This document shows, in pieces, positions 1 through 9,188 of a stretch of DNA of 64,000 bases. The stretch spans positions 1 to 64,000 of the forward strand of contig NZ_BANX01000015.1 in assembly GCF_000334455.1 (NCBI RefSeq), in the 5' to 3' direction. The translations under genes were made by a program, and so were the position numbers. How positions within the stretch are numbered: the first letter of the stretch is position 1; the number at the start of each line of letters is the position of its first letter. The stretch is from Gordonia soli NBRC 108243. Its GTDB lineage: Bacteria > Actinomycetota > Actinomycetes > Mycobacteriales > Mycobacteriaceae. Below the pieces are notes generated by a model. The model saw nothing but the letters and a program-made list of their open reading frames with translations. It was not told where the DNA came from and made no database searches.

Positions 1-35
1 GAACACACGTTCGACTAACGGTGTAGGCTGGCGAC

Positions 36-665
36 ATGACCGCCGGGATGCAGGGCTCGCTGTTCGATCAGCCCACCGACGAGCCGGTCTTCGCATCTCT
101 GGCCGACCAGATGGTGCGGCGCCCGCTGACCGAAGGCGCCTGGGTCGACCTGTGTCCGGGATGGCTGGGCGGGTCGGACGCGCTGTTCGACCACCTGCGG
201 ACCGACGTCCCATGGCGTACTGAGCGGCGGCGGATGTACGACCGCATCGTCGACGTGCCGCGCCTCGTCGCGACCTATCTCGCAGACGACGCATTACCCG
301 ACCCTCTTCTGACGCAGGCACGTTCGCGTCTCAGCGATCACTACCGCCCGATACTTCCGGACGGCTTCGCCACGGCAGGTCTGTGCCTGTACCGCCACGG
401 TTCCGACAGCGTCGCCTGGCACGGCGACCGCATCGGCCGTGGCAACACCGAGGACACCCTCGTCGCGATCCTCTCCCTGGGCTCGGCCCGCGCCCTGATG
501 CTGCGTCCACGGGCGGGTGGCGCGTCTCTCACCTTCACGCTCGCCGCGGGCGACCTGTTGGTGATGGGCGGCAGTTGCCAGCGGACCTGGGAACACGCGG
601 TACCCAAGGCGCACGGCGTCGGCGCGCGGATGAGCGTGCAGTTCCGACCACTCGGCGTCTGGTGA
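36..665 (+). CDS. AlkB-like 2-oxoglutarate/Fe(II) dioxygenase (alkylated nucleic acid repair)
   Basis: A 209-residue protein of the AlkB family, which removes alkyl groups from damaged bases by oxidative demethylation using Fe(II), O2 and 2-oxoglutarate. The iron triad is visible: H129 and D131 in WHGDRIG, and H187 in WEHAVPK. The 2-oxoglutarate arginine pair is probably R198 and R204 near the C terminus (ARMSVQFR). Length and motif spacing match bacterial AlkB. A TAGGCT box at 24-29 ends 6 nt before the ATG and there is no Shine-Dalgarno sequence, so the transcript is probably leaderless. The neighbours do not suggest an operon. Confidence 0.85.
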   Translation: MTAGMQGSLFDQPTDEPVFASLADQMVRRPLTEGAWVDLCPGWLGGSDALFDHLRTDVPWRTERRRMYDRIVDVPRLVATYLADDALPDPLLTQARSRLSDHYRPILPDGFATAGLCLYRHGSDSVAWHGDRIGRGNTEDTLVAILSLGSARALMLRPRAGGASLTFTLAAGDLLVMGGSCQRTWEHAVPKAHGVGARMSVQFRPLGVW

Positions 666-776
666 CGCCCGTCACGAGGTTGACGAACAGCCCCGTGGTT
701 TAATCGATCCGTTATCCGGGTGGGTGCTGTTGGCGAGACGGGGTCCGTCCGTGCCGTCCCCACGAAAGAGTCCCCC

Positions 777-1307
777 ATGAAGCGCACGACGTCGGCGTCC
801 GCACTTGTCCTCTCACTGCTGAGCGCCCTCGCGATCGCCCTCTCTTCCGCACCGGCCGGAGCCGACCCACTCGACGCGCTCTTCGGCAGCGCGGGCGGAA
901 CCGGCAGCCTGGACTCGGGTAGCGCGGCGCTCGGATCGTCGGACAACACCCCGAAGCACTTCGGCAAGCTCGGCCGTCCGGATGCGCCCAACGGCGTCAA
1001 GTCGATCAACACCTGGGTGTACGCACCGAAGTCGAAGCCGGTCGCTCCGGGTGTCTACGGCAAGGGTGCTGGCGTGGGCGTGCGATGGAACTCCACCATC
1101 GACGCCGGTCCGGTCATCGACGGCAACGAGTGCGCGATCGCGGTCCGCCTGTCGGGACCCCGCGTCCCGAAGTCGGCACAGCTCACCCGGACGCGCGATT
1201 GCACCGCGACGAAGACCTTCGTCCTCCGCGCCCCAGGCAACTACACGATCAGCGTCACCGACGGCATCTCGGGCGCCTCCAACAAGATCGCCTTCACGAT
1301 CCGCTGA
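777..1307 (+). CDS. Secreted protein of unknown function
   Basis: I start this gene at ATG 777, preceded by GAAAGAG, because it gives a classical signal peptide: a basic MKRTT start, a hydrophobic core rich in A, L and S, and a cleavage site around APAGA-DP at about residue 29. The mature part, about 147 residues, begins with a Gly/Ser-rich low-complexity stretch. It ends in a beta-rich region containing one pair of cysteines that could form a disulphide. No family is recognised. It is probably exported by the Sec pathway. It converges on the downstream SDR gene. Confidence 0.6.
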   Translation: MKRTTSASALVLSLLSALAIALSSAPAGADPLDALFGSAGGTGSLDSGSAALGSSDNTPKHFGKLGRPDAPNGVKSINTWVYAPKSKPVAPGVYGKGAGVGVRWNSTIDAGPVIDGNECAIAVRLSGPRVPKSAQLTRTRDCTATKTFVLRAPGNYTISVTDGISGASNKIAFTIR

Positions 1308-1315
1308 CCCGGCGC

Positions 1316-1344
1316 GGTCGGGGATTCGATCCGAATCCCCGACC
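1316..1344. terminator. Bidirectional terminator hairpin
   Basis: A perfect 13-bp inverted repeat with a 3-nt loop lies between two convergent genes, 9 nt after the stop codon of the secreted-protein gene and 12 nt after that of the SDR. It has no clear T tract on either side. Confidence 0.7.
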
Positions 1345-1355
1345 CGCGGATCGCG

Positions 1356-2234
1356 TCAGACCCCGAAGGTCGTGGAGGTCAACGACTCCGAGAGGGTCCA
1401 CAGCCGTTCCCGCTTGACCGTGTCGTCGGCTCGCTTGTGATAGCGCGAGGGTCCCGGGGCGCCGTGCATACCGAAGAACTCCGTCGGACCGTAGAAGCCG
1501 CCCGATGAGGCGTCCGGCGAGGTCGCCGCGTACAGCGTGGGAAGGGCACCCCCCGCCGCCGACTGCGCGATCGGCAGCCGGTTTGCGAGTTTCGCGAACC
1601 GGTCGGTCCAGTTCCCGGAGCGACCCTGCAATTCGGTTGCGGCATAACCCGGGTGCGCGACGAGCGATTGCACCGTGGAGCCGGAGGAGCCCAGCCGCGC
1701 GGCGAGTTCCTTGCCGAACATCAGGTTGGCGAGTTTCGAGTCGCCGTACGCGCGCCAGCGTCCGTACTTCCGCTTCTCCCAGTTGAGATCGTCGAGGTCG
1801 AGGTTGCCGATCTGGTGTACCTCCGACGACAAGGTCACGACGCGATCGGTGATCTTCGGCAGCAGCAGCGCCGTCAGCGCGAAGTGGCCGAGATGATTGG
1901 TACCGATCTGCATCTCGAAGCCGTCGGCGGTCCGGGCCAGCGGGACCGCCATCACGCCGGCGTTGTTGATCAGCACGTCGGCGCCGTCGAATCCCTCGGC
2001 GAAGTCGCGCACCGACGCGAGGTCGGCGAGGTCGAGCCGGCGAACCGACGCCTTCGGCCCGATCTCGGCTGCGACGGGTTCGGCCTTGGCGGTGGTCCGC
2101 ACGGCCAGCACCACCTCGGCGCCCGCGGCGGCGAGCGCCTTGGCCGTCTCGGCGCCCAATCCACTGTTCGCGCCGGTGATGACCACCCGACGACCTGTCT
2201 GATCCGGGATGTCGGATGTGGACCATCCACTCAT
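1356..2234 (-). CDS. Short-chain dehydrogenase/reductase
   Basis: A 292-residue classical SDR. It has the N-terminal nucleotide-binding TGANSGLG motif at about residue 20, NNAGV near 92 and the catalytic YGDSK (YxxxK) at about 168. I chose ATG 2234, preceded by AGGGAGC at good spacing, over an in-frame ATG 30 nt upstream. The C-terminal half resembles retinol dehydrogenase/WW-domain oxidoreductase-like SDRs common in actinobacteria. The substrate cannot be told from sequence. It lies 200 nt downstream of the cyclase gene on the same strand. Confidence 0.8.
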   Translation of the reverse strand: MSGWSTSDIPDQTGRRVVITGANSGLGAETAKALAAAGAEVVLAVRTTAKAEPVAAEIGPKASVRRLDLADLASVRDFAEGFDGADVLINNAGVMAVPLARTADGFEMQIGTNHLGHFALTALLLPKITDRVVTLSSEVHQIGNLDLDDLNWEKRKYGRWRAYGDSKLANLMFGKELAARLGSSGSTVQSLVAHPGYAATELQGRSGNWTDRFAKLANRLPIAQSAAGGALPTLYAATSPDASSGGFYGPTEFFGMHGAPGPSRYHKRADDTVKRERLWTLSESLTSTTFGV

Positions 2235-2435
2235 CGCGCCACGCTCCCTGTCTTGCCGGGCCATTCGCCCGAACCGTGTCGGCGGTCGAGGCGTCCGGGG
2301 CGGACCGGTGACCGCCGCCGATCGACCACCTCCGGACCAAACTATTTTCCCCGCGCCACCGGTGTCAACGGCAACCGGGGCAGGAGATCGCTTGCATCGT
2401 CGATGATGCTGCGGCCCAACCGAACAGACGTGGCT

Positions 2436-4160
2436 TCAGCGGCCGAGGAAGGTGAACGGCAGCCGGAGCAGACCCGACGCGGACACCTTGTGCGGCGGGC
2501 GCAGCAGTCCGGTGAGTCCCGCGGCCAGCGACGGTTGGCGCGCGTCCTGGGCCAGTTCCTCGGGCACGAAGACGTCGGTGTTCTCGGTCCGGCCGCGCAG
2601 CCGGCGTGACCCGATGGAACGCCATTCCTCCGCCTCGTCTCCGGCGTCGGTGAGTGCTGCGCCGCTGGCGATGACCGGCACGCTGTTCGACTTCGCCATC
2701 TCCGACAGTCGTGCGCATTCGTTCACCGGATCCCCGATGACCGTGTATTCATAACGCCGTTCCGAACCGATGTCACCGGCGAAGACCGGGCCGTAGGACA
2801 CCCCGATCCCCCAGGAGATCGCCAGGTTCTCGTCGAGACTGCGGGCGAGATCTCGTGCCGCGGCGAGCGCGGCCGCCCCTGGACGCTCGACCTCCACGGG
2901 AGCGCCGAAGACCGCGAGCGCGGCATCACCCTCGAATTTGTTGACGAAGCCACCGTGGCGGTCGACGGCGTCGGCCACGATGGTAAAGAAGGCGTTCAGC
3001 AGATCGGCGGTCCGTTGCGGGTCCTGTTGCGCCGCAATGGTCGTCGATCCGACGATGTCGACGAACAAGACCCCGACCTCGGTCTTGGCGCCGTGCATTC
3101 CGACGCCGCGTTCGAGTGCGTTGGCCGCGACGGTGTCGCCGACGTGCCGCGCGAACAGCTCGCGCATCCGCTCACGCTCCTCGAGCCCGGTCACCATCTC
3201 GTTGAAACCGTGCTGGAGGACCCCGAGTTCGGACGAGTCGTAGACCGGGACGCGTGCCGCGAGGTCACCGTCGTCGACGCGACGGATGGCCGAACGCAGG
3301 TCGATGAGGGGGTCGGCGATGGCGCGGCCCACCAGTGCGATGACGCGCGCGCCGGCGGCCAGGCTGACGATCGCCAGCACCATCGACGTCCAGTCCACCG
3401 GCCCGCGCACCGGCGGGAGCATGCCTGTCCAGCGCGCTATGTTCATGATCAGCAGGCCGATCATCGGCACCGCGGAGCTGACCAGCCACACCGCCGTCAT
3501 GCGGGCGTGCACACCGTTGATCACGTGTTGCGCGGGATAGTCGCGCAGCGCCACCACCGCGAGGGGGCGAGCGGCGCGCTCGGCGAACACATACGTGATA
3601 CACGCACTGGAGATGCCGGCCAGCGCGAATGCGCCGGCCACGGCGGCGACCGTGACGCTCGCCAGGTCGTCGGCGGTGACGGCGTAGGTCACCAGGGCCG
3701 TCGCCCACGCGGCAAGCGATCCGCACACCTGGAAGATCGGTATGCGCTGCACGGCTCGGCGCTGCTCGTGATCGGCGGCGGCACCGGAGACGAACCAGCG
3801 CAGCGCCGGTTTGAGGAGGTACAGGCCGAGGACGACGTTCACGATCATCCCGGCCACGATGGCGGCCACGACCGCCGGGAAATTCGGAGCACCGATGGTG
3901 GTCTCGAAGGAGAGCTGCCCGCCGTTGAAGGCGAGCTGGACCAGGAAGAACGTCTCCAGACCGACCAGGCCGTTGCTCCCGACGATCGCGAGGCCGGCGG
4001 CCGCGGTCGCGCACCGGGCCATCCATGCGCGATCGGCGACCGGGAGGGTCACCATGTCGAGGTCGGCGGCGACGGGACGGCCGAGAAGGTAACGCATGGT
4101 CGATCGGGCCCGGCCGATCCGACGCTCATCGTCCGGGCGGTGTCGATCGCGTGGTCGCAT
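2436..4160 (-). CDS. Membrane-anchored class III adenylate cyclase with HAMP domain
   Basis: A 574-residue protein that makes cAMP from ATP at the inner membrane. The N-terminal half has about six membrane segments, followed by a HAMP linker (around ...DGDLAARVPVYDSSELG) and a C-terminal cyclase domain. All canonical catalytic residues are present: the metal aspartates in FVDIVGS and FEGDAAL, the substrate lysine in NKFEGD, and the substrate Asp plus transition-state Asn and Arg in GDPVNECARL. It should therefore be active. The architecture is that of the M. tuberculosis Rv1318c-Rv1320c/Rv3645 group. The start at 4160 is set by AGGAGG 9 nt upstream; the open frame extends further but without support. 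Confidence 0.9.
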   Translation of the reverse strand: MRPRDRHRPDDERRIGRARSTMRYLLGRPVAADLDMVTLPVADRAWMARCATAAAGLAIVGSNGLVGLETFFLVQLAFNGGQLSFETTIGAPNFPAVVAAIVAGMIVNVVLGLYLLKPALRWFVSGAAADHEQRRAVQRIPIFQVCGSLAAWATALVTYAVTADDLASVTVAAVAGAFALAGISSACITYVFAERAARPLAVVALRDYPAQHVINGVHARMTAVWLVSSAVPMIGLLIMNIARWTGMLPPVRGPVDWTSMVLAIVSLAAGARVIALVGRAIADPLIDLRSAIRRVDDGDLAARVPVYDSSELGVLQHGFNEMVTGLEERERMRELFARHVGDTVAANALERGVGMHGAKTEVGVLFVDIVGSTTIAAQQDPQRTADLLNAFFTIVADAVDRHGGFVNKFEGDAALAVFGAPVEVERPGAAALAAARDLARSLDENLAISWGIGVSYGPVFAGDIGSERRYEYTVIGDPVNECARLSEMAKSNSVPVIASGAALTDAGDEAEEWRSIGSRRLRGRTENTDVFVPEELAQDARQPSLAAGLTGLLRPPHKVSASGLLRLPFTFLGR

Positions 4161-4365
4161 CAACGGCCACCTCCTGCCATCCGGTATGTGCAGGATACCG
4201 AATCGACGTTCACCGACGAAGGGCCGAGACCACGCCGCCCGGACGCGCGACACGAAGTCGCGGCAGCCCGGGCGGTAGGACAGGAGCCGGTGCGCGTGGT
4301 CGGGGGTCAGCGCACCGACTCCTGAGACCGGTAACGACGAGTCGCGACCGGCGGTCAAAAGAGGA

Positions 4366-4917
4366 TCAGGCCTGCTGGCCGAGTGCCTCGATCTCGAGGG
4401 TGATGGTGATCTTGTCGCCGACGACGGCGCCGCCGGTCTCCAGCGGCATGTCGATGTCGATGCCGAAGTCCTTGCGGTTGATCACGGTGCTGGCCTCGAA
4501 GCCGGCGACGGGGCCCTGGCCCATGCCGGGGTTCTCGCCGTTGAACTCGAGCGCGAGGGTGACCGGCTTGGTGACGCCCTTGAGGGTGAAGTCACCGGTC
4601 AGCTCGTAATCGTCACCCTTCGACTGCACCGAGGTCGACACGAAGGTCGCGGTCGGGAACTTCTCGGCGTCGAAGAAGTCGGCGGACCGGATGTGCCCGT
4701 CGCGCTGCTCGTTGTTGGTGGTGATCGAGGTGACGTCGATCTCGGCGTTCACCGACGGGGTGCCGTCCTCGGCGACCGTGATGGTGCCGGTGAACGCACC
4801 GAAACTGCCGCGGACCTTGCTCACCACGAGGTGCTTGACCGAGAAGCCGACGGTCGAGTGGACGGGATCGATGGTCCAGGTGCCTGCGGAGAGCGGGGCC
4901 TTGATGCTGGTGGTCAT
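4366..4917 (-). CDS. YceI-family polyisoprenoid-binding-like protein
   Basis: A 183-residue protein with the YceI lipocalin-like fold. It begins close to TWTIDPVHSTVGF and contains VKHLVVSKVRGSFGAF and the conserved HIRSADFFD-type segment. YceI proteins bind isoprenoid or other amphiphilic chains in a beta-barrel; the ligand here is unknown. There is no signal peptide, so it is predicted cytoplasmic. ATG 4917 is preceded by AGGAGG at 8 nt, which rules out the longer open frame. Confidence 0.88.
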   Translation of the reverse strand: MTTSIKAPLSAGTWTIDPVHSTVGFSVKHLVVSKVRGSFGAFTGTITVAEDGTPSVNAEIDVTSITTNNEQRDGHIRSADFFDAEKFPTATFVSTSVQSKGDDYELTGDFTLKGVTKPVTLALEFNGENPGMGQGPVAGFEASTVINRKDFGIDIDMPLETGGAVVGDKITITLEIEALGQQA

Positions 4918-5036
4918 GAGAATTCCTCCTGCGGATGGGACCGGCGTCGATCCCCGGATGGTCGGTGGGTCCTCGCGACCCATCGACGAGTGTAACCGGA
5001 CCACGGTCCGATTTCATTCCCGCGCGGCGGAACTTT

Positions 5037-5648
5037 CTATCGCCAGGCGAAGACCGGCTGCTCGTAACCGTCGACGCGAGTGTGTCGACCACGTAGAACC
5101 ACCTCGGCGAACTGGTAGATCACGGCCGCGGTCGGCGCATGGACGAGAGACCCGACGATCGGCAACTGGATCACCGGGCGTTCGGATTCGGGGATGGAGT
5201 GGAAACGTGGCTCGGCCATCAGTTCGTCGGTGTCGACGAAGAACAACTCGGCGACCTCGGCCGGGTTGGGACGCGGTGTCTGATCGACATCGGCCCAGCA
5301 GACCACCGGGGTGATGACATAGCCCGATCGGGTCGGATAGTCGTCGAGCATTCCGATGACGTCGTCCGGGGCCAGCCGGATGCCGATCTCCTCGTGGAGC
5401 TCGCGCAACGCGGCGGTCGGTTCGTCCTCGCCCGGGTCCAGCCGACCACCGGGGAGGGCGAACTGCGCGGCGTGTGCGCGCATCGACGCCGGACGTTTGG
5501 TCAGCCAGATGCCGTGCCGTCCGTCGTGCTCGACGATCGTGATCGCGACCGCGGCCGGACGACTGTCGGCAACCTCGCCGACATCGACGACCCGGCGGTC
5601 GAACTCGGCGAGCCGTGCACGCACCGATTCCCGGTCGAGTCCAGTCAC
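5037..5648 (-). CDS. Nudix hydrolase, probable CoA pyrophosphatase
   Basis: A 203-residue Nudix enzyme. The Nudix box runs from [10 protein letters not shown] to RELHEEIG at about residues 67-89. Just before it lies [25 protein letters not shown] sequence, which resembles the extra signature of NudL-type coenzyme A pyrophosphatases. It therefore probably hydrolyses CoA or related dinucleoside pyrophosphates. Its ATG overlaps the stop codon of the upstream membrane-protein gene by 4 nt, implying translational coupling. Confidence 0.83.
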   Translation of the reverse strand: MTGLDRESVRARLAEFDRRVVDVGEVADSRPAAVAITIVEHDGRHGIWLTKRPASMRAHAAQFALPGGRLDPGEDEPTAALRELHEEIGIRLAPDDVIGMLDDYPTRSGYVITPVVCWADVDQTPRPNPAEVAELFFVDTDELMAEPRFHSIPESERPVIQLPIVGSLVHAPTAAVIYQFAEVVLRGRHTRVDGYEQPVFAWR

Positions 5649-6721
5649 ACCCTCAGTTCATCATGGTCGAGCTCCCGGGTCGCGACCGCGACCCGGATAC
5701 CCAGGTGGTAGCTGATGACGGCCAGGGCGAACAGGCCGAGGGTGAGGTTGAAGACGGCCCCGAAGCCTTCGAGCGCGAAGTCGACGAGGGCGTTGGAGAG
5801 CGTGAAGATCAGCGCCGCGATCCGAAGGGCTCGCAGCGGCCACACGCGCACGGTTCGACGTCGGGCGATCATCGCGGGCAACGCGAGCGCGAGCGTGACG
5901 GCACCACTGACCAGGAGGATCCAGGTGGCGGTGTGGTTCTTGCTCAGTTCCAGGTAGAGGTCGACGTCACCGCGACGCCGACCGTCGAAGTAGAAGCTGA
6001 GCCCGCCGACGATCACGGTGATCGTGGAGCTGGCCACCAGCAACCACCCGACGACGGTGAGCCAGCGCGGACTGCGGAAGAAGCCGGGGATCAGGCGGGT
6101 CGCCCGCGCACGCAGCCGCATCAGCCGATCTGGCGTGTCGACTCCCGCCTCGACCAACGCGCGGATGTGCGCGATGGTCTCCGGGTCGCCGCCGTTGTCC
6201 GCGGCCACCTGGAGGAACTCGGTGGCCTGCTGTCGTCGCCGGGTCGGCAGGCCGTGGGCCACCCCATCGGCCGCGATGGCAGCAGCGTTGGCAATCGCCT
6301 CCGCGATTGTCGGACGCCTGACGTCCCGGACGATCCGACTGATGAGGAGGATCAGTACGACCAGGAGGTACATGATCTCGGCGGACGGACCGTAGAAGTA
6401 GTCGTTGTCCTTGGTGACGAACTTGCCGACCTCGTCGAGGAACAGCCCGAACCCGATGCCGCCCATCACGATCGCGAGGATGCGGGTCGTCGGTCCGAGG
6501 AAGAGCCATCCCGTGACGAGCGCCAGCATCATCAACGCGCCACCCCACAGGGCGTGGGCGATGTGGAGGGTGCCGCCACCGATCTGCGGGTAGCCCGTCA
6601 GCTCGAGATAAGCCCGCGTCACCAAGATGGTGCCGATGGCGAATATCAGGAACCACTCGACCGCTGCCGTGCCGTAGACACTGCGCACGATCACCGCGGT
6701 CGCGCGGGTGTGGGCTCTCAT
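5645..6721 (-). CDS. Conserved integral membrane protein of unknown function
   Basis: A protein of about 358 residues (386 if the in-frame start at 6805 is used) with about seven hydrophobic segments. Four lie in the first 140 residues and three in the C-terminal 130. A charged cytoplasmic stretch between them contains helical, heptad-like sequence. The first helix bundle holds a conserved-looking [16 protein letters not shown] segment. Neither start has a good ribosome binding site; I prefer 6721 because the first membrane segment follows directly. It is translationally coupled to the Nudix hydrolase. No family name is known to me. Confidence 0.6.
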   Translation of the reverse strand: MRAHTRATAVIVRSVYGTAAVEWFLIFAIGTILVTRAYLELTGYPQIGGGTLHIAHALWGGALMMLALVTGWLFLGPTTRILAIVMGGIGFGLFLDEVGKFVTKDNDYFYGPSAEIMYLLVVLILLISRIVRDVRRPTIAEAIANAAAIAADGVAHGLPTRRRQQATEFLQVAADNGGDPETIAHIRALVEAGVDTPDRLMRLRARATRLIPGFFRSPRWLTVVGWLLVASSTITVIVGGLSFYFDGRRRGDVDLYLELSKNHTATWILLVSGAVTLALALPAMIARRRTVRVWPLRALRIAALIFTLSNALVDFALEGFGAVFNLTLGLFALAVISYHLGIRVAVATRELDHDELRV

Positions 6722-6874
6722 CGCTGAAGTATCGCCCGAAACGGACGCCCGAACAGGCGTTACCGCGCTTTCGCGATGGTCCGGAGACGACCGATCCGCC
6801 GACACCGAGTGGTGCCGACGGATCAGTTTCAGTGGGGCCGCCTCGGGCGGCGCGGACCGAGAAGGTGCTGCCGA

Positions 6875-7282
6875 TCAGGCGAGCAGCCCCTGTGCCCCGA
6901 AGAGCTCGAAGAGCATCCGCGTGTGCCGGGTCGGTGCGTGGACGCTCATCCGACCGTCGGACGCGGCGGGATGCTCGGCCAGCACGCACACCGCGCGGGA
7001 GCAGAGGAAGGTCACCGACGACAACTCGACGTGGACCGAGTCGGCCGAGCGCAACGCCTCGTCGACCGCGTTCTGGACGTCGGATGCGGCCAGTACATCG
7101 ATCTCACCGCTTGCCCACACGGTGGCGCGCTCGGGGGATCGATGCTCGACGTTCACCTCGAACAGCGGTTCGGCATGCTGGGCCTCGTGCGGGGTGAGGA
7201 CGTCGAAGACGTCGATCGAGTCGTGCCGTTCGTTGGCGAAAGGAGCCAGTGTCATGGTGTCCACCGATCGTCGCAGGGTCAT
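6875..7282 (-). CDS. Atypical STAS-domain protein (anti-sigma factor antagonist-like)
   Basis: A 135-residue protein. Residues about 50-130 fit a STAS domain (ASGEIDVLAASDVQNAV then VHVELSSVTFLCSRAVCVL). In SpoIIAA-type antagonists the switch is a phosphorylated Ser in a D-S-S-G-L type motif. Here the loop reads FLCSRAV: one Ser is kept but the preceding Asp and following Ser-Gly are lost. It may act as a non-canonical antagonist or as a phosphorylation-insensitive binder. No partner anti-sigma factor gene is adjacent. A second start at 7255 is possible. Confidence 0.6.
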   Translation of the reverse strand: MTLRRSVDTMTLAPFANERHDSIDVFDVLTPHEAQHAEPLFEVNVEHRSPERATVWASGEIDVLAASDVQNAVDEALRSADSVHVELSSVTFLCSRAVCVLAEHPAASDGRMSVHAPTRHTRMLFELFGAQGLLA

Positions 7283-7598
7283 GCGCTGGTCGGGAGCACG
7301 TGGCTCGGCCCCGCCGGCAGTGGCGAAGTCACCCGAGGCATCGGATCGGTGGGGGCCGGCGCCGACAAGCGTTGTCCGTCAGCGACGATGAGCGCTCTGT
7401 AGGTCCCCGATCGGTGAGTCGTCGGAGTGTCTTCGGGTTCGACGCTATCGGTCGCTCGATGCCCACCGCCATCCACTGTCGCGGAGTGATGCGACTCCGA
7501 TACCGGCGGTCACGGTCAGGTAACGACGCCGCGAATTCCCGCCGGCCGCCCACCCCACCGATTTCGTAGGAGAAGTTCCCGGTTTCCGGTACGAACTT
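7283..7598. other. Non-coding interval at the left edge of the catabolic island
   Basis: 316 nt with no convincing gene on either strand. Its right end contains the start of the left copy of the island-flanking repeat. It also has a hairpin (GTAG-AGAAGTTC paired with GAACTTCTAC, about 7567-7601) that probably terminates transcription of the acyl-CoA synthetase. Nothing else is evident. Confidence 0.5.
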
Positions 7599-7621
7599 CT
7601 ACGGATTCGGGGTGCGGGACC
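7584..7621. repeat. Left copy of island-flanking direct repeat
   Basis: A 27-nt perfect repeat (7591-7617), extended to about 38 nt with two mismatches, recurs in the same orientation at 20866-20903. It overlaps the last codons and stop of the acyl-CoA synthetase gene. The two copies enclose the entire sugar operon and its IclR regulator, which is the arrangement expected of an attachment-site duplication or recombination scar. Confidence 0.75.
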
Positions 7622-9188
7622 GCGTGCGGAGCACGTTCTTCTGAATCTTGCCCGTCGACGTCTTGGGCAGGTCGGCGAACACGATCTCCTTGGGCACCTT
7701 GAACCGCGCCAGTTCCCGGCGTACGTGATCGAGCAGGTCGTCGGTGGACACCCGCGCACCGGCTCGCACGGTCACATAGGCCACGGGCACCTCGCCCCAC
7801 CGTTCGTCGGCGCGGCCCACGACGGCGGACTCGACGACATCGGGATGAGCATCGAGGACGCGCTCGATCTCGACCGACGCTATGTTCTCCCCGCCGGAGA
7901 TGATGACGTCCTTGCTGCGATCCTGGATCTCCACGTATCCGTCGGGATGCATCACGGCGATGTCGCCGGTTCGGAGCCAGCTGTCCTGTGACGCCGCGGC
8001 TGTCGCGTCCGGGTCCCGGTAGTACCCGAGCATCACGATGTTCCCCCTCACCAACAGTTCACCGGTGGTCTCGCCGTCGGCCGCGACGTCGGTGCCGTCC
8101 CCGGCGACCACTCGCACCCGGCCGGACGCGATGTTGCCGATCCCCTGCCGCGCGGAGCGGACGGCCCGGTCGTCGTCGGTACCGCCGTCCCATTCCGGCT
8201 GCCACTGGTTCACCACGATCGGACCGAAGGTCTCGGTCATGCCGTACAGGTGTGTGACATCGATGCCGAGCCGCGTCATCCGTGAGAGCAGCGCGGGAGA
8301 CGGGGGTGCCCCTCCGGTTCCGGCGGCCACGGTCCGGTCGAGCCGGCGCGCTGTCGGGTCCTCCGCGATCATCGTCAGGACGGTGGGCGCGGCACTGAAA
8401 TGTGTGATCCCGTCCTCGGTCAGATGTCGCCAGATCTGACCGGGATCGATGGCCCGCAAGCAGACGTGCGTTCCACCTGCAGCCGTGACCGCCCACGTGA
8501 AACACCAACCGTCGCAGTGAAACATCGGCAACGTCCACAGATAATTCGTCGCCGGCCCCAGTCCGGCGTGATGAGCCATCGCGAGCGACTGCAGGTAGGC
8601 GCCGCGATGGTGGTACATCACGCCCTTCGGACGTCCCGTGGTCCCCGACGTGTAGTTGATCGCGAGCAGTCCACGCTCCTCGGGCTCGCGCCGGACCGGC
8701 TCGTCGGCCCGGGCGAGGAGTTCTTCGTACTCGTCGCGGCCGTCGACCTCGCCGGCGACGAGGACCCGCACCCCGACCGCCTCGCCGACGGCCCGGGCCC
8801 GGTCGGCGAACTCGACGGTCGCGATCAGCACGGCCGCGCCGCTGTGCGAGAGGATGTACGTCAGTTCCCGCTCCGACAACCGGATGTTCAACGGCACCAA
8901 CACCGACCCGTGGACCGGTACCGCACTGTGAAGTTCGAGCATCACGTGACTGTTCGCGCACAATGCGGCGACCCGATCGCCGGCACCCACGCCGAGACTC
9001 TCCAGGACACCTGTCACACGGCCGACCCGACGGTGGAACTCGCGATAGGTGAGACGGCGGTCGCCGTCGACGATCGCAGTCCGGTCGGCGAAGACCGCCG
9101 CCGCACGGTCGAGGAAGGAGGCCGGCGTCAGCGGCGCGAACGTGAACGGCGCCGGTGCGGGCACCGGCGGCCGCGACTCATCCGACAT
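7599..9188 (-). CDS. Acyl-CoA synthetase (AMP-forming acid-CoA ligase)
   Basis: A 529-residue ANL-superfamily enzyme that activates a carboxylic acid via an acyl-adenylate to its CoA thioester. The P-loop YTSGTTGRPKG starts at residue 179, LYGMTE lies in the middle, SWLRTGD precedes the hinge, and the catalytic lysine is K514 in TSTGKIQK. It resembles medium-chain or short branched acyl-CoA synthetases; the exact acid is unknown. The start ATG lies within the end of the GldA-like gene (11-nt overlap), making it the last gene of the catabolic operon. The final residues (RTPNP) and the stop codon lie in the left flanking repeat. Confidence 0.88.
   Translation of the reverse strand: MSDESRPPVPAPAPFTFAPLTPASFLDRAAAVFADRTAIVDGDRRLTYREFHRRVGRVTGVLESLGVGAGDRVAALCANSHVMLELHSAVPVHGSVLVPLNIRLSERELTYILSHSGAAVLIATVEFADRARAVGEAVGVRVLVAGEVDGRDEYEELLARADEPVRREPEERGLLAINYTSGTTGRPKGVMYHHRGAYLQSLAMAHHAGLGPATNYLWTLPMFHCDGWCFTWAVTAAGGTHVCLRAIDPGQIWRHLTEDGITHFSAAPTVLTMIAEDPTARRLDRTVAAGTGGAPPSPALLSRMTRLGIDVTHLYGMTETFGPIVVNQWQPEWDGGTDDDRAVRSARQGIGNIASGRVRVVAGDGTDVAADGETTGELLVRGNIVMLGYYRDPDATAAASQDSWLRTGDIAVMHPDGYVEIQDRSKDVIISGGENIASVEIERVLDAHPDVVESAVVGRADERWGEVPVAYVTVRAGARVSTDDLLDHVRRELARFKVPKEIVFADLPKTSTGKIQKNVLRTRSRTPNP

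Noticed and set aside
2955..4325. Long plus-strand open frame opposite the adenylate cyclase
   Set aside because: It is antisense to a protein with complete catalytic motifs; its translation is charged, low-complexity and without domains.
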